A program made the position numbers and the translations under genes. A stretch of 64,000 bases of DNA, taken from positions 28,688,001 through 28,752,000 of the forward strand of contig OX463813.1 of the NCBI GenBank assembly GCA_949825045.1, given 5' to 3'. Positions 54,076 to 63,960 of the stretch are shown piece after piece. This DNA is from Argyresthia goedartella (lineage: Eukaryota > Arthropoda > Insecta > Lepidoptera > Argyresthiidae). The first letter of the stretch is position 1, and every line of letters begins with the position of its first letter. Under the pieces are notes generated by a model. The model saw nothing but the letters and a program-made list of their open reading frames with translations. It searched no databases and was not told where the DNA came from.

Positions 54076-54271
54076 AGAGTGACTTTACAGTTAGAGTTCG
54101 ATTATTGCCAGAAATAAGCTTAGGTTATTACATTAAATCATTTTCTGATTAGTGGTGTGGTTTTCCTAGACTTTCATGCCATTAAGTAGTACTGATCCGT
54201 AAGCTTCCAGCAATAATCGAAGCTTGCTCTAAAATAAACACCGAACTCAACTCTAACTGTAAATGCACTGT
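54076..54271. mobile_element. Candidate MITE
   Basis: 'tttacagttagagtt' near the left edge is complementary to 'aactctaactgtaaa' near the right, and 'tcgattattgcc' (left) pairs with 'ccagcaataatcga' (right). About 195 bp, non-coding. Termini are approximate. Confidence 0.5.
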
Positions 54272-55180
54272 AAGGAAATTGGCATAGGTAAGTAGAACGT
54301 TATGCCTGAAGTGCTAAGATAAGAAGGTGATATTAGTATTGGTCTACGCTAGAAGTAAACACTAATGTGTCTAATTGTGCTGAAATGGTAGTATCAAAAT
54401 GCGTTAAGTTTAAATTTAAGTGCTTCTCAACGTGTAAATAAAGCCAACCTTTACTCAGAATCCATAAGAAGAAGAAAGTTGTAATTTCAGTTTATTAACC
54501 GCGGTTATCACATAAAGTTAAAGCTAGTAAATGTACAAAAATGTTCTTGTCATACAAAACTAGAGATCTGATATTCAGATGCATATATTATATTTAACCT
54601 AAAGTTATTATTTGGCTAAGAAGTATGGAAGCGGCTCTTTAATAAAAAATTAAATAAAAAAACCGATATTCCGGGATCGTATAACTATTTGGATGCATAA
54701 AAGTTAAAGTTGTATGTGTGTAGGGTGTAATAGGAGGGGCAATGTGTGTTAGTGAAAAAATACCATAATAAATAGTTTTATAAAATGTTGGTAAATATTC
54801 ATCCGATGTTATAATCACAACAATAAATTTAGCGATCCCAGAATCGCGGGATTTTTTCAATAAAAAGTGCATTTCATAATAGCCCACACCTCAACTTTAG
54901 GTAAATATACATCCGATTATCCGATCTCTTTACATAACATATTTAAGTAACTATTTTTCCACAACACCTAAAAAGCGTCAAAATGCAGTCGGCTATTTTT
55001 GGTATTTATTTTTGATGTGTGTTTAATCAAATTTCGTATTTTAGACTTCAGGGAATGTGTTCGAAATTCAAATTCTCAAATAAGTCGGACCGAGTGATTT
55101 GAAATACTAGCAGAAACTATATTTAGCACTCAAAACTGACCGACCACAAACTTTTACCTACCGCATAATAAATCAAACTA
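54272..55180. other. No recognised gene
   Basis: AT-rich, with no supported feature. Confidence 0.4.
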
Positions 55181-55411
55181 CCTCGGCGTCAAACAAATCG
55201 CACCTTTGCTAAAATTCGTGTCAAGCGATTATAACTCCTAAGATCCTTCCTTTACCCTATCATTATTAGTATCATTTCAAATATCAATTAATAAGCTTTC
55301 ATAAAAATAATCATTTGTTTAGGGAAAATCAAAAACCACAAATCGCCAGCACTTTGATTAAAAAGTGGCGATGTACGCGTTTGGAGGCTCACTAATTGAA
55401 CCACCCTGGAC

Positions 55412-55442
55412 GCGTATAAAGGGGGGGGGGGGGGGGGGGGGG
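55412..55442 (+). promoter_or_regulatory. TATA-like box next to a 22-G run
   Basis: 'cgcgtataaag' is followed directly by 22 consecutive G (55421-55442), about 85 nt before the transposase ATG. The TATA motif could be the transposase promoter. The G run is a prime site for length change or sequencing error. Confidence 0.4.
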
Positions 55443-55527
55443 TAAAAGTCAATTAATGGGTCATTCGCTATCCAGACGTCACAGAGGTCACACCTGAAGA
55501 GCTCCGACAAGAAAAAACCCAGTGAAA

Positions 55528-56568
55528 ATGGATACCACGGCAGAAGAAGCAGCTCAAGTGGTGTCCCTACTGCAAACCGAACTACGGCTGGTTGAAGTTG
55601 CTCGGCAACTGAACATCAGCCGATTTCGAGTGCAACGCGTATACCGACGGTTCCAAGAGACTGGAGGTTACATCAGGAGACATGGTTCCGGCAGACGTCG
55701 CTGCACTACCGTCAGAGATGATCGCTACATTGTGTCGACGTCTTTGCGGAACCGCTTCTCCAACGCTGTGGAGCTGCAGCAGCAGCTTCGAGCTAGTCGA
55801 AGGACAGCAGTCAGCGTCTCCACTATCAGAAGAAGGCTGCGAGAGAAGAATTTGCTGCCCCAGGGAGCTGCTGCAGGCCCCCAATTGACTGCCATCCACC
55901 GGACGACCAGGAAGCGATTTTCCGAAACGCGCTTGCCGTGGACATTCGACCAGTGGAGGAATGTCCTGTTCTCCGACGAAACCCGAGTGTGCCTGTACAC
56001 CAACGACAGGCGCAAGAGAGTCTACAGGCGACCAGGGGAGCGTTTCACACCGGCCTACAGCGTGGAAACCGTCGGCTATGGAGGAGGATCCTGCATGTTC
56101 TGGGGCGGCATCTCTATCGACGGCAAGACAGACCTCGTGAGCGTCTCCAGAGCTGGAGGTGGTCGCGGCCAGGGGTCTCTGACTGCTCACCGGTACATCA
56201 CCGAGATTTTGGAGGAGCATGTGGTCCCATATGCTGGTTTTCTCGGCGCCAACTTTGAGTTCATGCACGACAACGCCCGGTGCCACACAGCCTTTATTGT
56301 CAAGGACTACCTACGTCGAGTTGGCATCAAGGTTATGGACTGGCCATCAAGAAGCCCCGACCTCAATCCTATCGAGCAACTCTGGGATGAGCTGAAACGG
56401 CGAGTTCGGGCCCATGATCCAGCTCCTGCCACTCTCGATGAGCTTCGAGATGCCGTCATCGAGGAGTGGGACAACATTCCCCAGGAACACGTCGTGACGC
56501 TCATCAGGTCCATGACTGACCGCTTGGAAGCTGCTCGGAGGGCTAGAGGAGGCAAAACTAGGTTTTAA
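55528..56568 (+). CDS. Tc1/mariner transposase, DD34E
   Basis: Cut-and-paste transposase that binds the inverted repeats and inserts at TA. From the ATG at 55528 it has 346 residues, the normal family size. Numbering from the GTG two codons upstream, helix-turn-helix regions occupy about 5-45 and 68-115 (ARQLNISRFRVQRVYRRF; STIRRRLREKNL), with the linker GRRR at 57-60. The catalytic triad is visible: D152 in FSDETR, D250 in MHDNARCH and E285 in SPDLNPIEQLWDEL, with exactly 34 residues between the last two. A WGGIS block lies at 194-198. No stop or frameshift is present. Large antisense frames overlap it and reflect its GC-rich codons. Activity is possible but unproven. Confidence 0.92.
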   Translation: MDTTAEEAAQVVSLLQTELRLVEVARQLNISRFRVQRVYRRFQETGGYIRRHGSGRRRCTTVRDDRYIVSTSLRNRFSNAVELQQQLRASRRTAVSVSTIRRRLREKNLLPQGAAAGPQLTAIHRTTRKRFSETRLPWTFDQWRNVLFSDETRVCLYTNDRRKRVYRRPGERFTPAYSVETVGYGGGSCMFWGGISIDGKTDLVSVSRAGGGRGQGSLTAHRYITEILEEHVVPYAGFLGANFEFMHDNARCHTAFIVKDYLRRVGIKVMDWPSRSPDLNPIEQLWDELKRRVRAHDPAPATLDELRDAVIEEWDNIPQEHVVTLIRSMTDRLEAARRARGGKTRF

Positions 56569-56904
56569 GACTAATTTTTAAGGATTGTTATTGTTGATTT
56601 TTAATTTTTGTACTGTTCCTTTTCTTTGTAATTTTGATCAGAATACACATTGTTTCACATTTTCCCAGAATTTTCTTTTTTCATGGGGGTGGTGGCCAAT
56701 TTCCTACCGTTTTCAAATAGGGGATTTCATTAGCTTTCAAATGATACTAATAATGATAGGGTACAGGAAGGATCTTAGGAGTTATAATCGCTTGACACGA
56801 ATTTTAGCAAAGGTGCGATTTTTTGACGCCGAGAGATACGTTGCTAAAATTCACACTTAGCGTGAACAAAGATGGTTATTATGATTTTCGTTTTTAATTG
56901 GATT

Positions 56905-57000
56905 TTTTCGGGGCGTCCGTGGCCTAGCGGTATTCGCACTTCGGAAACGATCGTGCTGGTACCAACATCGGACCGAGGCGGGTTCTGTGTACACAACAAT
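56905..57000 (+). mobile_element. tRNA-like repeat fragment
   Basis: 'gcgtccgtggcctagcggta' includes a clean A-box (TGGCCTAGCGG). 'tcggaaacgatcgtgc' follows as at 21345. The B-box is weak. Lies some 70 bp past the Tc1 element. Confidence 0.4.
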
Positions 57001-58030
57001 GTGGAAGAGAGTTACGAATACTTTAGCTAGTTTCACAGTGTTATCAGTTATTAATTAGGTAGGTACAGTTACATTATTTTAACTTTACCGCTCGACACTT
57101 CTTGGCTTAAGATTTATTATTTATGTTTTTAATAGTAAATCAATTAACGGTATTCAGAATTTTCCCCTTAATATAATCTTTATGATACACCTCTGTGCCA
57201 AATTTCTAGTTTCCAGGACAACTTGATCACTTTCAGCGACTAAAACCGAGAAGTTTCGAGCGGTAAAGTTAACCCCTCAAGGCCCCATAGCATCATATGA
57301 TGCCCATCCCCAAGGTTTTGAATTTTATTACCATGGAATAAGGTTCAAAATCGCGATGCCTTAAAACAAGCTGGGGATTTGAGCGGAAAGAATAGTAGGT
57401 ACTGTGCTCCATTATTATTCCATTATAATGTCATTTGTTCTAGGTTCCGATAGAAACATTTTTCTTTCATTTGAATGAAGCATGTCATGGCGTTCTATTT
57501 AAATAAAAAAATAAGTAAAAAACCGTCGATTTCCTTAAAAAAAACTATATATTAGACTCGATACTGCCGCCATTTCTATCAGATTAACACCAGCCACTAG
57601 CTGCGAGGCGAAAGTAATTAAAAGTTACTTTTATCGCTAAATAAATTGAAAAAGTTTGAGCATTATGTCGGTATACTTGTATCGACTCCGTCTTCCTTGA
57701 AGTATTGAAAACGGTTGCTGAGATGTTACTATTATATTCAAGGATGTTGCTGTCTTGTTGCGAAGCTATTTCATTCAACTCAGAATATAATATAATGTAT
57801 GATGTATTAAATTAATTAAAGAAATTTAGGTGTCTAATGTGTATACATTCGCTCTAAAATGTGTTAATTGCTAATTAATTAGATAAAATATGACAAAATC
57901 GGATTGATGCTTCCATAAATAGGTGCTGAATAAAGCAGCCGACTTGGTTTTACTTTCTCTCACTCAACCTTTTGCGGAACAAGAACTGCGTTGCGAAATT
58001 TTTGTGCATGAAATAAAGGTTTCAGCAAGT
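57001..58030. other. No recognised gene
   Basis: Apart from an inverted dispersed-repeat fragment at 57290-57365 ('ccccaaggttttgaatttta', 'aaaatcgcgatgcc') I recognise nothing. Confidence 0.4.
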
Positions 58031-58031
58031 C

Positions 58032-58079
58032 CACGTGAATTATAAATTACAGAAATTTCTGTAATTTATAATTCACGTG
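58032..58079. repeat. Perfect 48-bp palindrome without spacer
   Basis: 'cacgtgaattataaattaca' + 'gaaa' (58032-58055) is followed at once by its exact reverse complement (58056-58079). No central spacer and no mismatch. Confidence 0.9.
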
Positions 58080-58250
58080 CTGTCGCGGCTCTTCCTCATA
58101 TTCATCATAAAATACACTTTAATATACAGCGTGTTCGTAAAAACGCGTTTACCCTCAAAACACAACTCAATCGAATACAAGGGTGAACGTACTACCCTCA
58201 TTCAACCCTATATCCCTATGTGCATTCACAAGTAAAAGTGTAATTAACTG

Positions 58251-60461
58251 CTTCCCTCCGATCACAGTGGTCAAACAGTTTCATTCCCAATTACTATTAA
58301 GGATAAGACTGGTCCAACATTTTATAGGCCTATTACATCCCATAGACTAGAGACATATAAGAAAAACTTAGATATAAATTTGCCAGTACCGGATTTTAAT
58401 GAAAAGAACCCAAACAAAATCTACTCAGACTTCTTCAACATTATTCAGACAGAATTCAATAAAGTTTTCAAATTAAAGAAAGTCAGTGACTACAACGGTA
58501 AATCTAAATTTAATGACTGGGCAACGTTTGGAATTCGTAAAAGTAGAGTTATCTTGTATGACCTTTATGATCAAAAAACCTATAACTTTGATCGAAAATT
58601 TCATGACTATGTTAAAAAATATTCCAAAACTTTCAAGTTGGTTTGTAGAACTGCAAAAACTTTACACATTAATAGAAAAATTCAAAATTCAAATAATAGA
58701 ATGAAAACAGTTTGGCAAATAATAAACCGCGAAACTGGCAAAGTTATACCAAGGGACAGTGATTTCTGCCTAAAGATAGGTGATGATGTTGTTAAATCCA
58801 ACGCTGATGTTGCTCGAGCTTTTGAAACATTCTTCACCAATGTACCCGTACTGACAACGGACAGTCTAAATTCATCTCCATTTGAAGCAGAGACTTTATT
58901 AAAAAATAACACTAGCGTCAGTAATGTATATTTAAAATTTCATCATGTATATCCCCAGGACATTGTCAAAACGTTTAAATTACTTAACTTAAAAAATACG
59001 GAAGACCTGTGGGGTATATCAGTCAAAGTCATTGGTTCAGTAATTCTAGTTATAGCCCCACACTTAGCTTATATATTCAATAAATGTGTTGACGATGGGG
59101 CTTTTCCAGACCTCATGAAATACAGTAAACTTATACCGCTGTTCAAATCGGGAGATAAGGGCGATCCTTCAAATTTCAGACCAATATCTGTTCTTCCAAC
59201 ACTAAGTAAAATATTTGAAAAGATTATACTCAATCAAATGCTCTCACACTTCAACCGTACAAAACAACTCCACGCTAAACAATATGGTTTCACTAGGGGT
59301 AAATCGACTACGGATGCAGGTATTACCCTTGTATCTCATATTTATTCTGCATGGGAGGCCGCACAGGATGCTATCGGAGTTTTTTGCGACCTGTCGAAGG
59401 CGTTTGATTGTGTTGATCATAATACGCTATTAATTAAATTAAATCATTACGGAGTTAGAAATAAAGCGTTGGATCTACTAAGATCATACCTAAGCAATAG
59501 AATTCAAAAGGCAGAAGTTAACGGCGTAAAATCTGATGGATCTGGTGTTAAAATTGGCGTTCCACAAGGTTCCATATTAGGCCCTTTCTTATTCCTGGTA
59601 TATATTAATGATCTGCCTTTCATGGTGGAGAAATTAACTGACATAGTGTTGTTTGCTGATGATACTTCAATGGTCTTCAAAATTGAAAGACAAAAAGGAG
59701 ATTTTGATGATGTTAATGGTGTATTGTCTTTAACCTTGAATTGGTTCACAGTTAATAATTTATTGTTAAACGCTGGTAAAACCAAGTGTATCAAATTCTC
59801 TCTTCCAAATGTCAGGCAAGTTGAGACCAGTTTGGTGTTAGACAACAGCACGTTAGAATTGGTAAATGATACGAAGTTTCTTGGAATAACCATTAATAGA
59901 AAATTGCAGTGGGGACCCCACATAGATAAATTGGCTGGTAAATTAAGTTCTGCGGCTTACGCTGTTAGGAACATCTGACAAAGCACGGATGTGGCTTCAT
60001 CTAGGCTAGTATATTTTAGTTACTTTCATAGTGTGATGTCCTATGGTATCTTGTTGTGGGGGAAAGCAGCGGATATTCAAACTATTTTTATTTTACAGAA
60101 AAGAGCTATTCGAGCAATTTATAATTTAAAACGAACAGACTCCTTAAGAGAGCTTTTTAAAGAAATTAACATACTAACAGTAGCTAGTCAATTTATTTTC
60201 GAAAATATAATGTATGTACGCAAGAACCTTACAACATTTTCCAAACTTAGCGACAGCTGTAATGTTAACCTAAGAAATAATCACAGACTATGTGCGCCCC
60301 GTTTTAGACTCGCGAAGGTTAGCAATTCTTTCAAGGGTCAGTGCATTCTCTACTACAATAAGATACCTCTGGAGATTTTGAAATTGCCATTTGAGCAATT
60401 TAAAAAGCATGTTAAGCGACTTTGTCGAAAAAGGGATATTACATTGTTCAAGATTACTTAA
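58251..60461 (+). pseudogene. LINE ORF2 with one visible nonsense codon
   Basis: The frame starts within the endonuclease (LPSDHSGQTVSFPITIK, containing the SDH motif). The polymerase follows: NFRPISVLPTLSKIFEK (about 59170-59220), FCDLSKAFDCVDH (about 59381-59420), GVPQGSILGPF (about 59560-59590), LFADDTSMVFK (about 59650-59680) and KFLGITINRKLQWGPHID. TGA at 59976-59978 is the only internal stop I see; the same frame then continues (TDVASSRLVYFSYFHS) to a natural stop at 60459-60461. The TGA falls where the related LINE reads an Arg (CRKIRHL) in this position. CGA to TGA is a plausible CpG-type change. Also lacking its N-terminus and any ORF1. Confidence 0.88.
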
Positions 60462-60742
60462 ATGACAGGACTGTATGGGGTTAATCTGGCTCAACACAGA
60501 CCTTGCTGTTAATAATTTTGTAATTATTTATTCCTGCTTATTAATCATAACAATAAAATTTTTCATATTTGTATAAGTTAAGCACAACCTATTTTTAAAA
60601 GAGATCTAAAAATAAATCTGTGGGAGTTTCTACGCCCTTCTTCTCCCACAGTGGTCCAATGTAGAGAAGAGGCAAAAATTATGTTTGCTAAGTATATGTA
60701 AATATCTACAGTAATAAAGTACTTTGACTATTGACTATTATA
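58251..60742 (+). mobile_element. 5'-truncated CR1-group LINE (family A)
   Basis: Begins inside the endonuclease domain and extends through the polymerase and C-terminal region to a 3' UTR. It has a strong hairpin 'tgtgggag..ctcccaca' (about 60619-60650), AATAAA and a TTGACTAT-type tandem tail (about 60724-60740). Related to the LINE at 2522-7750, whose ORF2 shares the same motif order. No target duplication was found. Confidence 0.8.
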
Positions 60743-60944
60743 AAACAAAGGTGTCGACAAGATACCTAGAAACCCTTAAAATACTCTCATTCTGTTAATG
60801 TAAGTATTCTGTGATTCATTCCGTTTGGAGTTTACGTTTTTCTATAACGTACGTATGGGAAAATTATGGTGTTCGCAATACGTACTACACCATATTTTCC
60901 TACATGGGGTGGTAGAGGCACATTCGTGCCTATGAGTAGCCATT

Positions 60945-61345
60945 TATGCAATAGGTACTATTTTTTTCATCGAACTTTAGCGAAGTGGAAAAGAGGAGGG
61001 TTATTTATAATGTTTTTTGACCTGTTTGTTTAAGTGCTCGTATAATGTATGTCTGTCCCTGTGTCCCCTCGTCACAACTTGAGCTTGTTGCTCACTCGAA
61101 GCTCATTTTGTTCCACCATTTAACCTACAAGTGGGATACATTGGGTTTAAGTTAGATTTTAATTGAATGTGTATTTGTCTTATATTGTAACTTGCCCTGC
61201 TTGTAACCCTGAAATAAATAAATAAAAAACTGCCAAACGACCAAACCGATGTTGATAAATGATACACCATTAGATCCGTGTTGATGACTCTGTGGTGTCA
61301 CTGGGTACATAAAAAAATAAGATTGGGGCAGATTTTTTATAATTA
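60945..61345 (+). repeat. Dispersed repeat R4 with inserted tail
   Basis: 'gcgaagtggaaaagaggagg', 'gtccctgtgtcccctcgtca' and, after an interruption, 'aaaccgatgttgataaatga', 'tggtgtcactgggta' match R4. The interruption (about 61088-61230) ends 'ctgaaataaataaataaaa' and looks like a separately inserted LINE or SINE 3' end. Confidence 0.55.
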
Positions 61346-61544
61346 TATACTAAAGAGCAGGAACAAATGACGTAATTTAAAAAAACTAAAAATCCTAGCT
61401 GCGGTACCCTGAAAAGCACAAAACAACAGATAAGATTTTTAACGTGGTTATTGAAATCCGATACAATTCTTGGCAGTATATTAAATTAAATTAAATTTAA
61501 ACTTTTACTATAATAATTTCATCGAATCTCTAAATTAATAGATA

Positions 61545-61620
61545 AGCTTGCCTTTGTAAATGTATTTTCTTTAAGCTTGTAATGTGAATTTTCATTTGCA
61601 ATAAAAATATAGGAATACGA
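61545..61620 (+). mobile_element. LINE-like 3' tail fragment
   Basis: 'aagcttgcctttgtaaatgt' and 'tttgcaataaaaata' match the tails at 978-1075 and 33070-33160, here in plus orientation. Confidence 0.4.
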
Positions 61621-61680
61621 ATATACGAATTATTGTATCCTTTGATTTATTGTTTGCAATAATTAGATTTCGTGTATAAC

Positions 61681-62077
61681 AAAAAACCGGTCAAGTGCGA
61701 CTCTCACTCGCGCACGGAGGGATCCGTACCACCGTACAATGTTAGATGGTGTGGAGTGAATAGTTTGGATTTTACATAGCAAAATGCTGTTTACAACATT
61801 AGTACTTTCACACTCCATGTACGTAACCGTACGTATGTGGTATTGAAAGAATTGTTGTATGGGAGCCCCCTTAAGTATTTATTTCATTCTGTTTTTAGTA
61901 TTTTTTATTATAGCGGCAATAGAATATACCTCATCTGTGAAAATTGAATCTGTCCAGTTAGACAGATTCAATTTTCAGATAGTTATCACTGCTCGTGAGA
62001 TACAGCCGACGACGGACGGACGGCTTAGCAATAAGCTCCTGTTTGGCACCCTTCGGGTACGGAACCCTAAAAAAAAG
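61681..62077 (-). repeat. Dispersed repeat R3, inverted copy with hairpin
   Basis: Reverse complement of 32592-32990. Within it, 61938-61977 is a perfect inverted repeat (17-nt arms, 6-nt spacer) not present in the sister copies. Confidence 0.7.
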
Positions 62078-62269
62078 GCCCCTTAAACGAGACGTATTGG
62101 GACTGAAAATTCAATAAACAGCTTTACCATTTTACAGCATTGTGTTCCCGGTGCAATTTCCACCGGAACATAGCCAGGTGGCAATTTTTCATCTCCGAGT
62201 GTTCTCTGTGATAAAAATATCCATTTCGAGAGTTTCGTGGCTAAGTTTACTCGCAGTAAGTTTCACAGT

Positions 62270-62395
62270 ATGTTACACACCTCGGCTAGCCCCCTCCCTC
62301 ACGCAAAGTGGATTATTGAATAACTGGCTATCCATGGCCGCAAGCGTGCCTCCGCCACGCCCTAAAGGACAATGCGTGACGCTATGTTTGTTTGT
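62270..62395 (+). mobile_element. SINE S2 tail fragment
   Basis: 'gctagccccctccctcacgc', 'gattattgaataactggcta' and 'ctccgccacgccctaaagga' to 'gtgacgctatg' match the S2 3' half. Confidence 0.55.
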
Positions 62396-62475
62396 TAGTG
62401 GCCGTGGTCTAGTGGTTTCACGCCTGCCTGTCACGCAGGAGATGTGGGTTCAAATCCCGGCGCTGACCAGTTATA
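62396..62475 (+). mobile_element. SINE S2 head, tRNA-Asp-like
   Basis: Box A TGGTCTAGTGG (62405-62415), an anticodon-arm-like hairpin CCTGC-CTGTCAC-GCAGG (62423-62439) with GTC in the anticodon position, and box B GGTTCAAATCC (62447-62457). This points to a tRNA-Asp(GUC) origin. The acceptor ends do not pair, so it is a SINE head rather than a working tRNA. Confidence 0.6.
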
Positions 62476-62649
62476 GTTTATTCACTTTGTTAGCGTCACC
62501 TTTGATCACGCCGCCTTGCCGCATGCCTGTTCCATTTAAAGAGCGTCGACACCCACTCAAAGGAGGCAGCCGCTATGGCAATAAATAAGGTAATTTGTTT
62601 ACAATTCTGAAGGTGATGGAAAATATCGTGAGTAAAATTGATGTACCTA

Positions 62650-63022
62650 TTGAATATTAACATTTGAGCAATTTAAAAAGCACGTTTAAGCGACTTTGTC
62701 GAAAAAGGGATATTACAATGTTCAAGTAATCTTGAACATTGTGATATTGATATTGTAATATTGTAATCTTGATAATCGTTACTTAAATGACGGGACTGTG
62801 TGGGGTTAATCTAGCTCAACACAGACCTTGTTGTTAATAGTTTTGTAATTCTTTATTCCTGCTTATTAATCATAATAATTAATATTGTAATATTGATATC
62901 AGTTAAAAGCCCAAGCAATTTTTAAAAAACTTCTCCCATAGTGGTCCAATGTAGAGAAGAGGCAAAAAATGACGTTTGCTAAGTATATGTAAATACCTAA
63001 AGTAATAAAGCACTTTGACTTT
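62650..63022 (+). mobile_element. Family A LINE 3' end with inverted insertion
   Basis: Matches 60392-60742 from 'catttgagcaatttaaaaag' through 'gatattacaatgttcaag', 'gactgtgtggggttaatcta', 'ttctcccatagtggtccaat' to the tail 'aagcactttgactttga'. About 50 extra bases after 62726 include an inverted copy of the preceding sequence. Confidence 0.8.
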
Positions 63023-63025
63023 GAA

Positions 63026-63745
63026 TAACTGGTTTGACTTAGGCCTACGCCCGCATGGTAAAAGGTGTGACGCTAAAGCCACTTCCTCACCGGGGCGGTA
63101 TGTTTTTGGTTCGGTACCGGTTCTGTACGGAATCTGTAACGCATGTATTTTAATGAGAGCTTTCAGACGGCCTCGTATCAGTACTGTACTGAGCACAGAA
63201 GTTGTGCTCGGACTCTCCCCCTTCCCGTCTCACCCGCCCCTGCTTCACCGTACGCCGCAATATCATACTCGTCATAGCGCTCGTAAAATCGGGTAAGCAG
63301 GCAAACTCCTCCCATATATATCATAAACACATATATATCGCCCAAAAGGGCAAATTGAAGGTAGAAAGCCTTCAGCATATACCGAGGCCATGGCTCACAG
63401 TAAAGTCTTAGACAGATAACTGCAAACATAAAGGGGTTGTTTTTAGTCCGTATAGCACATGAGCTGATGCCCGCTCAATATGTGGGGACCCGGACATAGC
63501 AGGGAGGTCTGACTCCTGGGCATAGCAGGGAGGTCTGACTCCTGGGCATGGGTAATTCCATTTTTTTCCCTCCAACAAAAAATTAATAAATTGTGTCAGC
63601 TTCAGCAGATTGTGTGATGACGTATTCGACTATCTGGTTTTTTAACTTTGTCTTCCTCTCTTCTAACCTTGAAGAGAGGAAGGCAAAGTTATTCATAGAC
63701 TTGCTTAATTTTTATCAAAGAACGATATGTTGGGTAAACAATTAT
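63026..63745. other. No recognised gene; small repeats
   Basis: No supported gene. 'gcatagcagggaggtctgac' + 'tcctg' occurs twice in tandem near 63496-63547. 63644-63690 is an inverted repeat with 20-nt arms and one mismatch, spacer 7 nt. Confidence 0.5.
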
Positions 63746-63749
63746 AAAT

Positions 63750-63960
63750 ATATTTAATCTTTACCCGGATACGAGTAAGATTAAGCCGTACTCCACCACC
63801 CTGGCTCTGTGCAGGTTGGTGCGTACCACGTAGCGATAGTAGCCGCGACCAACAGCTTAACATGTCATCCGAAACACTGATCGACGATAAATTAATGATC
63901 TCATTGGTACAGATGTTCTGGCTGACCGCTCCAGAGACTACGCACACTGACACAATGTGC
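63750..63960 (+). repeat. Dispersed repeat R5 copy
   Basis: 'acgagtaagattaagccgta', 'ctccaccaccctggctctgt' and 'agcttaacatgtcatccgaa' match 36640-36790. Confidence 0.5.

Larger units (their letters stand above)
55181..56836 (+). mobile_element. Tc1-type DNA transposon, apparently intact
   Basis: Terminal inverted repeats of about 100 bp (55182-55281 and 56735-56833) read 'ctcggcgtcaaa', 'aatcgcacctttgctaaaat', 'cgtgtcaagcgattataact' and 'atcattattagtatcattt', differing at only a few positions including a 1-nt indel. TA flanks both outer edges (55179-55180 and 56837-56838), as expected for Tc1/mariner, though the right edge has two extra bases. The transposase frame is complete. The coding part is GC-rich compared with the AT-rich neighbourhood. 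Confidence 0.85.

Noticed and set aside
55582..56286. 234-codon open frame antisense to the transposase, plus several other overlapping frames
   Set aside because: The sense frame has the full DD34E motif set. The antisense frames reflect GC-rich codons and show no domain.
62396..62475. Functional tRNA-Asp gene
   Set aside because: Boxes A and B and the anticodon arm are present, but the acceptor stem does not close and the sequence is fused to SINE material.
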